Both the position numbers and the translations under genes were made by a program. The notes below the pieces were generated by a model. That model was given only the letters and a program-made list of their open reading frames with translations. It made no database searches and was not told the DNA's origin. Positions 54,081-62,858 of a stretch of 64,000 bases of DNA are shown in pieces. Origin of the DNA: Silvimonas soli (GTDB lineage Bacteria; Pseudomonadota; Gammaproteobacteria; Burkholderiales; Chitinibacteraceae); the NCBI RefSeq assembly GCF_030035605.1, contig NZ_CP106736.1, positions 3,100,001 to 3,164,000 of the forward strand, written 5' to 3'. Every line of letters starts with the position of its first letter. The stretch's first letter is position 1.

Positions 54081-55886
54081 TCACGCCGCAATTGGCGTCG
54101 GCAGCGGTTCCGGCGGTTTGCGACCACGGTCGATATACAAGGTCGAACCCGGCGTTTGCTTGGCCATGCTTTTCGCATGAGTGGCCGCAGCCGCCACCTG
54201 GTGGTGGCTTTCAAACTGGCTCGGCTCTACTTCAACCACACCTACCGATAGTGTCACCAGCGGGTGGCGTTGGGGCAGACCACGCCGGTCCGGGGCTTCG
54301 TAGTCACCGTCTTCCAGATGCGACGACCAGAAAAATTCCGGCACACGCAGCGAGAACTCTTCGAGTAGTCCTTCACAACGTTCATGCCAGTCGGCCGAGC
54401 GAAAGATCACCACAAAATCATCGCCGCCGATGTGACCGACGAAATCCACTTGTGAATCTGCGGCGCGCACCAGCAGTTCGCTGGTCAGGCGAATCATGTC
54501 GTCGCCCCGTACATAGCCGTAAACATCGTTGTACGGTTTAAAGTAATCCAGATCAAAGTACGCCATGGTGAATGGGCGGCCCTCATCCAGCAGGGTTTCC
54601 AGCTTTTCCTGAATCGGCACATTGCCGGGCAGCAAGGTCAGCGGATTGGCGTAGCGTGCGGCGCGCACTTGCAGTTCAGTGATGGCGCGCATCAGATCAT
54701 GACCGGTGCCCATGCCCAGGTAATGGCCATGCTGGGTGATGATAAAACCATCAGCCAGATAGCGGCGCTCAGCCGTGGTTACCAGTTGCGACAGTTCTTG
54801 CAGGCTCATCGATTGTTCGACAATGAGGGGCGCGCGGTCCATCAGATTGCTGCAAGGCCGCCCGCCATGCAGTTCATGTGAGAACGGGCGAGAGAAAAAC
54901 TCGGTGACTTCATGGCGCTTCAACAGCCCGAGCGGGCGCTGGTTTTCCACCACCGGCAGGGCGTGCAATTGCGGAGACTGGCTAAAGCGTTGAAACACCG
55001 ATTCGCAGCTTTCTGAGGGCGGCACGGTTTCTACCGAAACCAGCAAGCCGCCCGCATTGCGATGCCCGTGGCCTGGCAGGGCCGGGGTGGGTGTTTCAGA
55101 GAGGTCCAGCGCGATATGGCGCGGCGGATGCGGCAGGGGCTTGCCGATGTGATAGCCCTGGGCAAAAGCAATGCCAATGCGCTGGATCACCTGCAGTTCT
55201 TGCGGGGTTTCAATCCCCTCGGCGACCACCCGGGTGCCAATGTTCAGGGCGATATGCTGGATCGAGCGCACAAACTGGCGCTTTTGCGCATCGGCCGCCA
55301 GACCTTGCACAAAGTATTTGTCGATCTTGACGAAGTCCGGCTTGAGTTCTGACCACAAGCGCAGTGATGAAAACCCTTCGCCCAAGTCATCCAGCGCGAT
55401 GCGAAAACCCATTTCGCGGTAATGCAACAGGGCTTCTTTAAGTAGTTCGTAGTCGTGCGTCGGCTGGGTTTCGGTCAGCTCAATCACCACGCGCTGCGGT
55501 GCCATGCCAGCTTCACGCAGAATCTCCAGCGTGGCGCCAGGGTGAAAGTCCGGGTGTGAAAGACACGCCGGGCTGACATTCAGAAACAGGCGGCCAGGCA
55601 GGTTTTGCGCCACAAAGGCTTCAATGATGGCGCGGCGGCAGGCGAAATCGAGCGATGGCAGCAGGCCAACCTGTTCGGCACTGCGAAACAGGTTGATGGG
55701 CGAATGCAGAAAACTGGTAGACGGCCCGCGGATCAGCCCTTCGTAGCCAAAGGCTTCGCCGTCGTGCAGCGATGCAATCGGCTGGAACAGAGCGGAAAGG
55801 CGCTTTTCCTGGATGATTTCTTCAAGATCGCGCCGCAGGTTGTCCAGGTTCAAGGGGTGCGACATGGTAGCTACTCGGGTATTCAT
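54081..55886 (-). CDS. EAL-CBS-GGDEF cyclic-di-GMP signalling protein
   Basis: A 601-residue cytoplasmic protein with no membrane segment. The N-terminal EAL phosphodiesterase domain (about 20-255) has EGL at 49-51 and keeps Asn103, Glu137, Asp166, Asp167, Lys187, Glu223 and Gln243, so it is likely active. A pair of CBS modules follows (about 275-405), then a GGDEF domain (about 410-585) whose active-site loop is GGDDF (487-491). The inhibitory RxxD site is missing. EAL first and GGDEF last is the reverse of the commonest order. The CBS pair may sense adenine nucleotides. A second start at 55865 is possible. Confidence 0.88.
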   Translation of the reverse strand: MNTRVATMSHPLNLDNLRRDLEEIIQEKRLSALFQPIASLHDGEAFGYEGLIRGPSTSFLHSPINLFRSAEQVGLLPSLDFACRRAIIEAFVAQNLPGRLFLNVSPACLSHPDFHPGATLEILREAGMAPQRVVIELTETQPTHDYELLKEALLHYREMGFRIALDDLGEGFSSLRLWSELKPDFVKIDKYFVQGLAADAQKRQFVRSIQHIALNIGTRVVAEGIETPQELQVIQRIGIAFAQGYHIGKPLPHPPRHIALDLSETPTPALPGHGHRNAGGLLVSVETVPPSESCESVFQRFSQSPQLHALPVVENQRPLGLLKRHEVTEFFSRPFSHELHGGRPCSNLMDRAPLIVEQSMSLQELSQLVTTAERRYLADGFIITQHGHYLGMGTGHDLMRAITELQVRAARYANPLTLLPGNVPIQEKLETLLDEGRPFTMAYFDLDYFKPYNDVYGYVRGDDMIRLTSELLVRAADSQVDFVGHIGGDDFVVIFRSADWHERCEGLLEEFSLRVPEFFWSSHLEDGDYEAPDRRGLPQRHPLVTLSVGVVEVEPSQFESHHQVAAAATHAKSMAKQTPGSTLYIDRGRKPPEPLPTPIAA

Positions 55887-56008
55887 GCCCGGTAGGCTGC
55901 CACAGCCCGATTACGGCGCCATGACAGTAGTAAGGTTAGGTCGGGCGGGTGAGTGCCACGTCACGGCATGACACTTTAGCAACACCTCATCAGAACATTA
56001 CATGCTGT

Positions 56009-56026
56009 TTTAGTGACTTCACTAAA
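56009..56026. promoter_or_regulatory. Palindromic operator candidate upstream of marR
   Basis: TTTAGTGA-CT-TCACTAAA is a perfect 18-base inverted repeat, 78 bases before the marR ATG. Size and symmetry fit a MarR dimer site. TTGAAC (56028-56033) with CATATT (56052-56057) is a possible promoter just beside it. Two direct TATTACATT words follow near 56053-56077. Confidence 0.6.
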
Positions 56027-56104
56027 CTTGAACTTTACAAGCATTGTTGCACATATTACATTGGTAAATATTACATTAGAAATTAAAGTAAGGGGGAGAA
56101 TGAA

Positions 56105-56596
56105 ATGAGTTACCAAGCACGCATTACCCGCTTCTGCCAAGTATTTGAAGCCGCGCCACAAAAGGAAATCCTGTTGTCTCGCACCTTGTTCCGGGCCGCA
56201 GCATTGCTGGAACAACGTATCAACGAAGCCCTCGTCCCGTGCAATATGAGCATGCCCCAATATCTGGCCATGGCCATGCTATTGGTTGATGAAGGCAATC
56301 AACCAACCAACCCGTCGGAAGTGAGTAAATTGCTCGATATGACTCGCACCCAGGTTACGCGGCTGATGGATAGCCTGGAAACCGAGGGCTGGGTTACCCG
56401 CACGCTGGATAAAGAAGATCGCCGCCGCATGATGCTCACGCTGACGGACGAAGGCAAAGCCAAACTGAAAATGGCGGCGCCCGTGGTGCATGCGGTTTAT
56501 CAGCGCGCCTGGTCAGTATTTGACGATGCCGGGCAGGATCACGTTGCTAACGAACTGGCTCACTTGTATGAGGGATTGGAGAAAGAAGTCGCGTGA
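56105..56596 (+). CDS. MarR family transcriptional regulator
   Basis: A 163-residue winged-helix repressor. The family helix and wing are seen in NPSEVSKLLDMTRTQVTRLMDSLETEGWVTRTLDKEDRRRMMLTLTDEG (about 66-115), with dimer helices at both ends. Its ligand is unknown. AGGGGGAGA precedes the ATG. The stop overlaps the GTG start of the MFS gene, so repressor and transporter are translationally coupled; autoregulation through the upstream palindrome is the expected logic. Confidence 0.93.
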   Translation: MSYQARITRFCQVFEAAPQKEILLSRTLFRAAALLEQRINEALVPCNMSMPQYLAMAMLLVDEGNQPTNPSEVSKLLDMTRTQVTRLMDSLETEGWVTRTLDKEDRRRMMLTLTDEGKAKLKMAAPVVHAVYQRAWSVFDDAGQDHVANELAHLYEGLEKEVA

Positions 56597-58131
56597 AACG
56601 TCTTGCCGCGTACTGCGCGCCCAATGACAAACGCTGGGTCATGGCGTTACTTGGGTTAACTACCGCAGTCGAGTTTTTTGAAAACAGTCTGTTTGTTTTT
56701 TCCAGCAGTCATATCCAGGGCGGGATAGACGCGAGCCCGCAAGAGTTTGTGCTGGCAGTGGCCGCTTATGCCTGCGCCAGCATGCTTGTGATCATGAAAC
56801 AAGCATGGCTGGCGCATCAGTTGGGGTATCGCAATTTTCTGGGCGGGGCGCTGGCATTGTTTGCGCTGGGGGCGTTGCTCAGCGGACTCAGCCATACCCC
56901 GGATCAATTGATCCTCTGCCGCGCTATTCAAGGGCTGGGCGGCGGCGCGCTTTTTACCAGTAGCCGCATCCTGATCAATTTGATGTTTGCGCCCAAAGAG
57001 CGTGCCAAGGCGGTGCGCTATTTCATGATTGCCATCTTCTCGGTGTCGGCGCTGGCGCCGGCGTTGGCGGGGATGTGGATCGAGAACTACAGCTGGCGCT
57101 GGGTCTTCTGGAGCGTAGTTCCGCTGGCCAGCCTGGCGTCGATTGGTTGCTGGCTGTGGCTGCCGGTGGTGGTGCCCAAGCAACAGCATGGTGGCGAGTT
57201 CACACCCTTGCCGCTGGTGATGTTCGGAGTGGGAGTCATCTGCCTGCAACTGGCTTTGTCCGAAGCCCGCTTCGACTTCTTCGGGCATCCGCTGCATCTG
57301 GTGGTTACTACGCTGGTGGGACTAGGTTTGCTGGGCTGGTTTTCCTGGCACCAGTATCGCCATCCTTCGCCGGTGTTTGTGCTGCGCGGCCTGAACAACC
57401 AGGTGTATCTGACCGGCCTTGGCTTGTATTTTCTGCATTACTTTCTGGCCAACTTCAGCAATTACCTGTTCCCCATTTACGCCGAACGCGCCCAAGGTGT
57501 ACCGCTGGAAACCACCGGCTGGCTCAATACCTTTTCATCGACCATCAGCTTTGTGGTGATCTTGGGATATTTGCGTTGGTCCGCCAAACTCAAACAGAAA
57601 AAACCGCTGATGCTGACCGGGGTGATTGCGCTGGCGCTGTGCTGCGCGTTCTTCTCGTTTATGCCACCTGGTATGCCGCTATCGGCGTTCTTCTTGCCCT
57701 TGGTGGCCAAGGGCATGTTTGGCGTATTGCTGGTGATCCCAGTGGCCGGGCTGACTTTCCGCGAATTGAAGGCCGAACAATTTGCCCACGGTTATCGCAA
57801 CAAGAATCTGCTGCGGCAATGGGCTGGTTCACTGGCGCAGGCCGTTGCGGCCATCATGATGCAAAACCGCCAGGCAGCGCTGCATGACTACTACTCTGGC
57901 TTTGCCAACAGTTTTAATCCCGCATTCAACGAGATGATGGCGTCCTTGCAGGGCGTTTTTGTTCGCCAGGGCATGTCACCCGAAAGCGCCAACCTGGCTG
58001 CATTGGCGCAGATTGCGGGGGTGGTTGATCGGCAGGTTTTGTTGCTGGCGTGTAATGATCTTTACCGGGTGCTGGCAGCGCTGGCTGTGGTGGCTGCGAT
58101 GGTGATTGTGGCGCAGCGGAAGTTGCAGTGA
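56593..58131 (+). CDS. MFS efflux transporter (DHA2-like), partner of the MarR regulator
   Basis: A 512-residue membrane protein with about 14 hydrophobic segments, matching the 14-helix drug:H+ antiporter family. LCRAIQGLGGGALFTSSRILI is the motif C/A-like region, and FAPKERAKAVRYFMIAI follows. Similar EmrB-like pumps export drugs or toxic aromatics. The start is GTG inside the marR stop (overlap of four bases). No membrane fusion (EmrA-type) gene follows, which is unusual for EmrB itself. Confidence 0.87.
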   Translation: MKRLAAYCAPNDKRWVMALLGLTTAVEFFENSLFVFSSSHIQGGIDASPQEFVLAVAAYACASMLVIMKQAWLAHQLGYRNFLGGALALFALGALLSGLSHTPDQLILCRAIQGLGGGALFTSSRILINLMFAPKERAKAVRYFMIAIFSVSALAPALAGMWIENYSWRWVFWSVVPLASLASIGCWLWLPVVVPKQQHGGEFTPLPLVMFGVGVICLQLALSEARFDFFGHPLHLVVTTLVGLGLLGWFSWHQYRHPSPVFVLRGLNNQVYLTGLGLYFLHYFLANFSNYLFPIYAERAQGVPLETTGWLNTFSSTISFVVILGYLRWSAKLKQKKPLMLTGVIALALCCAFFSFMPPGMPLSAFFLPLVAKGMFGVLLVIPVAGLTFRELKAEQFAHGYRNKNLLRQWAGSLAQAVAAIMMQNRQAALHDYYSGFANSFNPAFNEMMASLQGVFVRQGMSPESANLAALAQIAGVVDRQVLLLACNDLYRVLAALAVVAAMVIVAQRKLQ

Positions 58132-58294
58132 TGAGGGTGGGGCGGAGTGGGTTGGTATTCCGCCATTGCTAGCGTTGTGATTGTAGGGCGGATGCAACCC
58201 GCCTTTGGTGCGTTGGTTTTGAAAGTTTGTTTGGTTAGGGCCTTCGGCACGGGTTTTTAAGGGCGGTTGATACCCCGGGGGTGCCCGGGAGCAC
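58132..58294. other. Start of a repeat-rich gene-free region
   Basis: No gene is supported between the MFS gene and lysE (58132-58803). This part has short repeat-like words such as TAGGGCGGATGCAACCCGCC, typical of dispersed proteobacterial intergenic repeats. The remainder is described in the following repeat entries. Confidence 0.6.
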
Positions 58295-58328
58295 GTTACT
58301 TTCTTTTGGGTCGCCAAAAGAAAGTAAC
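58295..58328. repeat. Dispersed palindromic repeat, family C
   Basis: A perfect 15-bp stem, GTTACTTTCTTTTGG at 58295-58309 with its complement at 58314-58328 around GTCG, followed by CAAAGAAAAGGCGACCC. Similar sequence is widespread between genes of beta- and gammaproteobacteria. Confidence 0.85.
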
Positions 58329-58540
58329 CAAAGAAAAGGCGACCCGGGACGCGAGCGTCCGACGGGGCCCAAGGTCAAAAACCGCAACGAATCGTCTGTC
58401 TACCAAGTTGGTCTGCGCGCATCTTGCGTTCCCTCGGTCGGCCGGGACCTAAGGTCTCCGGCTCTCGGTCGGCGTGGTTTGTAGTGGAGGTTTGCCGATG
58501 GTGGCAGCAAAGCAAATACCCCATTGGATACCACTTACGT

Positions 58541-58630
58541 CGTGATTCCCGCGAAGGCGGGAATCCAGTTGGGTCGCCGAGGCTGCCATGGCGAACGTTG
58601 CTGCTGGATCCCCGCATTCGCGGGGATGAC
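58541..58630. repeat. Inverted pair of family B repeats
   Basis: The left element has GATTCCCGC-GAAG-GCGGGAATC, a perfect 9-bp hairpin. The right element has ATCCCCGC-ATTC-GCGGGGAT, a perfect 8-bp hairpin. They are in opposite orientation around 35 bases, like a two-unit REP-type element. Confidence 0.8.
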
Positions 58631-58643
58631 GGAGAAATAGCCA

Positions 58644-58769
58644 GTAGCCCGGATGAAGGCCGATTCTCGGCATAAACGTTAGCGGGAATCCGGGGGGCAA
58701 TGTGTCAACAAGCCAATGGTATTTGCGTTTAGCTGCCTCTTCCCGGATTGCTGCCCGAATCCGGGCTAC
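58644..58769. repeat. Dispersed intergenic repeat, family A, copy 2
   Basis: Begins GTAGCCCGGATGAAGG and ends CCGGGCTAC in inverted sense. The 47-base core at 58648-58694 matches 48660-48706 with two differences. It directly follows the family B pair. Confidence 0.8.
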
Positions 58770-58803
58770 GTCTTTCACCGGAGGCTGTCGCAACCTCTTC
58801 AGC

Positions 58804-59454
58804 TCATCGTTGCTGCGCCAAAGCCAGCTTCACCCCCAGATAAACAAATAACCCGCCAATGGTGCGATTCATCCACGTTGCAAAGCCGCCCGCACGGCGC
58901 AAACGCTTGGCAGCGCGTGTCGCGGTGAGGGCCAGGAAGTGGCACCACAACATGCCGTTAAAATTGAATATCAACCCCAGCACGATAAACGCGAGTGGTT
59001 TATTCGGTGCATCGGGCGAGATGAATTGCGGCACGAACGCCAGAAAGAACAGCGCCACTTTGGGGTTGAGTATGTTAGTCCAGAAGCCTTGCCGAAAGAT
59101 GGTCCACAGCGGTGCGGCGGGAATAGGCGGGATCACATGTGTGGCATCCCCATTCGTTTGCGCCTTGCGACGGCTGCGCAGCATGCCAATGCCCACATAC
59201 AGCAAGTACGTCGCGCCGATCAATTTAACGATGGTGAATGCCGCGGCCGACGTCGCCAGAATGGCCGACAAGCCAAATGCTGCAGCCAGGATATGCACCA
59301 TGGTGCCAGCGCCGATACCCAAAGCTGCGGCTGATCCGGCGCGAAAGCCTTGCGTGGCGCTGCGGGTGGCAATGTAGAGGGAGTCAGGGCCGGGGGTGAT
59401 ATTGAGTAACAGGCCGGAGATCACAAACAGGGTAAGGCTGTGGATGCCGAACAT
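58804..59454 (-). CDS. LysE/RhtB family amino-acid exporter
   Basis: A 216-residue inner-membrane protein with about six hydrophobic segments. It has the family N-terminal motif ITPGPDSLYIATRSATQGFRAG and GATYLLYVGIGMLRSR, then the second-half motif NPKVALFFLAFVPQFI. Members export homoserine, threonine, lysine or related compounds; the substrate cannot be told here. It is the last of three minus-strand genes after nadE and the RBBP9-type hydrolase gene. Confidence 0.92.
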   Translation of the reverse strand: MFGIHSLTLFVISGLLLNITPGPDSLYIATRSATQGFRAGSAAALGIGAGTMVHILAAAFGLSAILATSAAAFTIVKLIGATYLLYVGIGMLRSRRKAQTNGDATHVIPPIPAAPLWTIFRQGFWTNILNPKVALFFLAFVPQFISPDAPNKPLAFIVLGLIFNFNGMLWCHFLALTATRAAKRLRRAGGFATWMNRTIGGLFVYLGVKLALAQQR

Positions 59455-59540
59455 GGGTTTCTTTCCTGCGAAAGAGACAGGAGTATATCAGCGCCGTTGC
59501 GTTTGTCATCTCCGGCAGGCACAGCCAGTGCCCTGGCGAA

Positions 59541-60071
59541 TCAGTCGGTCAGATGCTTCAACAAGGCCAGACCCTGCGCCCATTCACCCAAACCACTGTT
59601 GCCGTTGATATGGCCGTATGCGCCAATCTCCACCAGATCGCTGCCCCAGTTGCTGGCAAATTGGCGGGCGCGTTCAATGGTGACGTATTCGTCGTTACTA
59701 CTGGCGACCACGATTGAGGGGAAGGGGAGTTTCGCGGTGCTCATAGGCTGAAAACCGGTGGGTTCAACCGGATAGCTCGCAGCTTCAGTATCGCTGGGCG
59801 CAACCAGTAACGCCCCTTTGACCGGGCGCTGATGTTGTTCAGCCCATTTGCCGATCAGCGTGCACGCGGCGCTGTGCCCAACCAGGACCGGTGGCTCGGC
59901 GCACGCAGCAATAGCCTGGTCCAGATTGGCAATCCAGTCTGCGCATTCGGGCGCTTCCCATTCACTTTGTTGTACTCGCTTGAAGTTGGGAAAACGTCGC
60001 TCCCACAGCGTTTGCCAGTGTTGCGGGCCAGAGTTGGAAATGCCAGGCAGGATCAGAACTGGTGTGGTCAT
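59541..60071 (-). CDS. RBBP9/YdeN-type serine hydrolase
   Basis: A 176-residue alpha/beta hydrolase of the short DUF1234-like class. The beginning VLILPGISNSGPQHWQTLWE is the family signature, the nucleophile motif is GHSAACTL with Ser near 66, and the Asp and His fall in SSNDEYV and YGHINGNSGLG. The natural substrate is unknown. It lies 88 bases downstream of nadE, beyond a terminator-like hairpin, and 86 bases upstream of the LysE gene. Confidence 0.88.
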   Translation of the reverse strand: MTTPVLILPGISNSGPQHWQTLWERRFPNFKRVQQSEWEAPECADWIANLDQAIAACAEPPVLVGHSAACTLIGKWAEQHQRPVKGALLVAPSDTEAASYPVEPTGFQPMSTAKLPFPSIVVASSNDEYVTIERARQFASNWGSDLVEIGAYGHINGNSGLGEWAQGLALLKHLTD

Positions 60072-60114
60072 AACAGGCTCTAGTGCTCAAAGGGATGAAT
60101 GGAATTGGGGTGCC

Positions 60115-60148
60115 AAAAAGAAGGGGCCGAAATATCGTCCCCTCTTTG
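60115..60148 (-). terminator. Terminator candidate after nadE
   Basis: Read on the minus strand, AAAGAGGGG pairs with CCCCTTCTTT (one bulge) over a 13-base loop and is followed by a T-run. It separates nadE from the downstream hydrolase gene. Confidence 0.6.
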
Positions 60149-60159
60149 CTGGTGTGCGG

Positions 60160-61758
60160 TTACAGCGTAAAGCGATGCGTGATCGGCATGCGCCAGTCTT
60201 TGCCGAAGGCGCGATTTGTCACACGTGGACCAACCGGTGCCTGGCGGCGTTTGTATTCGTTGATTTTCAACAGATGTACCACGCGTTCGACATCGGCCGT
60301 GGCATAGCCGCGCGCCACGATATCGGCTTTGCTCAGATTTTCTTCGACATACATTTGCAGAATGGCATCGAGCACTTCATACGGCGGCAGGCTGTCTTCG
60401 TCTTTCTGGTCCGGGCGCAGCTCGGCTGAAGGCGGGCGCGTGATGATGCGTTCCGGGATGACCTCACTCACCGTATTGCGCCATGTGGCCAAGCGATAAA
60501 CCAGCGTTTTGGCCACGTCTTTCAGTACCGCAAAGCCACCCGCCATATCGCCGTACAAGGTGGCATAACCGGTGGTCATCTCGGATTTATTGCCCGTGGT
60601 GAGCACCAGCTTGCCGCCCTTGTTCGACAGCGCCATCAGCAAAGTGCCACGAATCCGGCTTTGCAGGTTTTCTTCGGTGGTGTCTTCTTTCAGGCCGGTA
60701 AATTCGTCAGCCAACCCAGCCATAAATGCTTCGTACATCGGCCAGATTTCAATCTCGGAATACTTGCAGCCCAGACGCTGGATCATTTCGCGCGAGTCAT
60801 TTACGGAGATATCGGCGGTGTAGCGCGACGGCATCATTACCGCGTGGACTTTATCCGCGCCGAGCGCGTCACAAGCAATCGCCAGCACCACGGCGGAGTC
60901 GATCCCGCCCGACAAACCCAGCAAAATGCCAGGGAAGCGATTCTTGCCAATATAGTCCCGCACGCCGGTGACCAATGCCTGCCAGACGCTGGCCTCGACA
61001 CTCAGTTCTGTCGTGATGCTGGCCGGTTGCAGATCGCCATTTTTGAATTCGACGACTTGCAGGGCTGATTCAAACGGTGGCAGTTGGGCCACCAGCTTGC
61101 CTTCACGATTCAGCGCGAACGAATGGCCATCAAACACCAGTTCATCCTGGCCGCCTACCAGATTCACGTAAACCACCGGCATGCCGGTTTCTTCTACACG
61201 CTGGGCTAGTACTGCGTGGCGAGTGGCTTGCTTATTCAGGTGAAATGGCGACGCATTGAGCACCAGCAACAGGTCGGCGCCTTCTTCGCGGGCGGCGCTG
61301 GCCGGGTCGATATCCCACACGTCTTCGCAAATGGCCACGCCAACGTTGACGCCATTTTGCTCGAACACCAAAGCTTGTGCGCCGGGCGTGAAGTAGCGAA
61401 CTTCGTCGAACACTTCATCGTTGGGCAGCAGCATCTTTTCGTAGCGGCCCAGCAAATGGCCGTCGCGGATGACGGTGGCGCAGTTAAAGCGCTCATCGCC
61501 GCTGGCGAAAGGGTGGCCGATGACCAGCGTGATGCCATCGACTTCATCAATCAAGCGGCCAATGGCTTTGCGGCATTCCGCCAGAAACGCTGGGCGCAAC
61601 AACAAGTCTTCTGGTGGATAACCGGTAAGCGCGAGTTCTGGCGTGAGCAGAATATCCGCGCCTTGTTTACGCGCTTCAGTCGCAGCGGCGAGGATCAGAT
61701 CGAGATTGCCAGCCAGATCGCCGACGACGGAATTGATTTGGGCAAGAGCGATGCGCAT
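60160..61758 (-). CDS. nadE: Glutamine-dependent NAD+ synthetase
   Basis: Converts deamido-NAD to NAD with ATP and glutamine. The 532 residues contain an N-terminal nitrilase-type glutaminase with catalytic Glu41, Lys108 and Cys144 (AICEDVWD), and a C-terminal synthetase with the ATP pyrophosphatase loop SGGIDS at 283-288. TTGNKSEMTTGYATLYGDMAGGF and IITRPPSAELRPDQKDEDSLPPYE are strong family motifs. Because it carries its own glutaminase, no separate ammonia source is needed. Confidence 0.98.
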   Translation of the reverse strand: MRIALAQINSVVGDLAGNLDLILAAATEARKQGADILLTPELALTGYPPEDLLLRPAFLAECRKAIGRLIDEVDGITLVIGHPFASGDERFNCATVIRDGHLLGRYEKMLLPNDEVFDEVRYFTPGAQALVFEQNGVNVGVAICEDVWDIDPASAAREEGADLLLVLNASPFHLNKQATRHAVLAQRVEETGMPVVYVNLVGGQDELVFDGHSFALNREGKLVAQLPPFESALQVVEFKNGDLQPASITTELSVEASVWQALVTGVRDYIGKNRFPGILLGLSGGIDSAVVLAIACDALGADKVHAVMMPSRYTADISVNDSREMIQRLGCKYSEIEIWPMYEAFMAGLADEFTGLKEDTTEENLQSRIRGTLLMALSNKGGKLVLTTGNKSEMTTGYATLYGDMAGGFAVLKDVAKTLVYRLATWRNTVSEVIPERIITRPPSAELRPDQKDEDSLPPYEVLDAILQMYVEENLSKADIVARGYATADVERVVHLLKINEYKRRQAPVGPRVTNRAFGKDWRMPITHRFTL

Positions 61759-61835
61759 GCGATGGGATCGTTAGCGGGTGGGGATAAAGCGCGATTGTAC
61801 GCGTGTGTGGCTATGTGGCGAAGGGCCGGGCAAAC

Positions 61836-62828
61836 TCAGGGATTGTCGTCATCTGCTGCCGGAGCGTAAAGGGTAACCGGGCCGACCTGGTAGACACTGG
61901 GGATCAAGTGCGGATGCCGCGGCAGGTAGAGCATGAAATGCAGCCCCAGCACGACCAGCGCCAGATGCACCCACGACCAGATCCGGTGTCGCCGCGCACC
62001 GGTGGCGGGGTCTTCGGTGGCAACCAGAAACGGGCGGCCGTCCTGGCAGGCGCGCATCACATTGGTGGGCGTGGTGTTTTGCAGTTCGGCAATTTCCTGG
62101 CTGACTTCTGCTTCGGCTGCACTACGCGCCTTATCCCACTCTTGCGGGTCGATCTGGCCATTGCGATCAGTATCAAACCGGCGCAGCAGATCGTGTTGAT
62201 CACGTTTCCAGTCGGCCAGTTTGAGCGATACCGCCAACCGGAAGTCCGCTGGCTGGTCGCGTACCGAGACAAACTCGCCCAAGGCATATATGGCGTCGCC
62301 GGCACGGATAGTCCACGCGGTATAGCGCTGCTTGCCATCGTGGGTCACGGTTTTTTCGGTAGTGATTTCTGCCGCATCCGGATCAATCAGGCAGCGGCCA
62401 CTGCCGTCGCTGATCAGAAAGCCGTGATCGCTTTCCAGCGTCTGCTGGTGCACGTAACTGTCACGGTTATTGGCGCCGCTTTGCAGTTCAGCGATGTCAA
62501 CGCGATACCACACGCACTGCATGCCGGTGCCTGGGCAAATCAGTGAACCGTCGTCCAGCGCCTGCGCGTGCCCGGCGATTTCCACATAACCCTGAGGCGC
62601 AGAGGCGATGCGCGCTACCGGCGTGTCGGACAGCAAGCGATAACGGCGGCGATGATGCACCCACGCAATCAGCGATGAGACGGCGATCAAGCCCAGGGCC
62701 AGCGTAAAATTGCGGGGTTTATGGGTGAGGAAAGCCACCCACAGCGCCATCAGTTCGATCGCCAGCAAGCCTGCGCCAAAACTCAAACGGCGCAGGTTGG
62801 GCAGTTGCAGATTGAACAAATCAATCAT
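61836..62828 (-). CDS. GIDE-domain membrane protein with an EF-hand
   Basis: A 330-residue protein with two N-terminal membrane helices (about 16-34 and 42-58) and one near the C-terminus (about 284-302). The middle part begins like the bacterial GIDE (MULAN E3-ligase-like) family, with CPGTGMQCVWYRVDI at 98-112 and SDGSGRCLIDPDAAEI, but without a RING finger. An apparent EF-hand loop, DTDRNGQIDPQE at 219-230, lies between them and the last helix. The gene follows lemA by 30 bases; such pairs are common, but the joint function is unknown. Confidence 0.75.
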   Translation of the reverse strand: MIDLFNLQLPNLRRLSFGAGLLAIELMALWVAFLTHKPRNFTLALGLIAVSSLIAWVHHRRRYRLLSDTPVARIASAPQGYVEIAGHAQALDDGSLICPGTGMQCVWYRVDIAELQSGANNRDSYVHQQTLESDHGFLISDGSGRCLIDPDAAEITTEKTVTHDGKQRYTAWTIRAGDAIYALGEFVSVRDQPADFRLAVSLKLADWKRDQHDLLRRFDTDRNGQIDPQEWDKARSAAEAEVSQEIAELQNTTPTNVMRACQDGRPFLVATEDPATGARRHRIWSWVHLALVVLGLHFMLYLPRHPHLIPSVYQVGPVTLYAPAADDDNP

Positions 62829-62858
62829 GAGAGAACAACTTGTGAGTAGAGCGGGCGA

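Noticed and set aside
58267..58793. Short open frames in the 58.3-58.8 kb gap
   Set aside because: They consist of translated dispersed repeats and hairpins.
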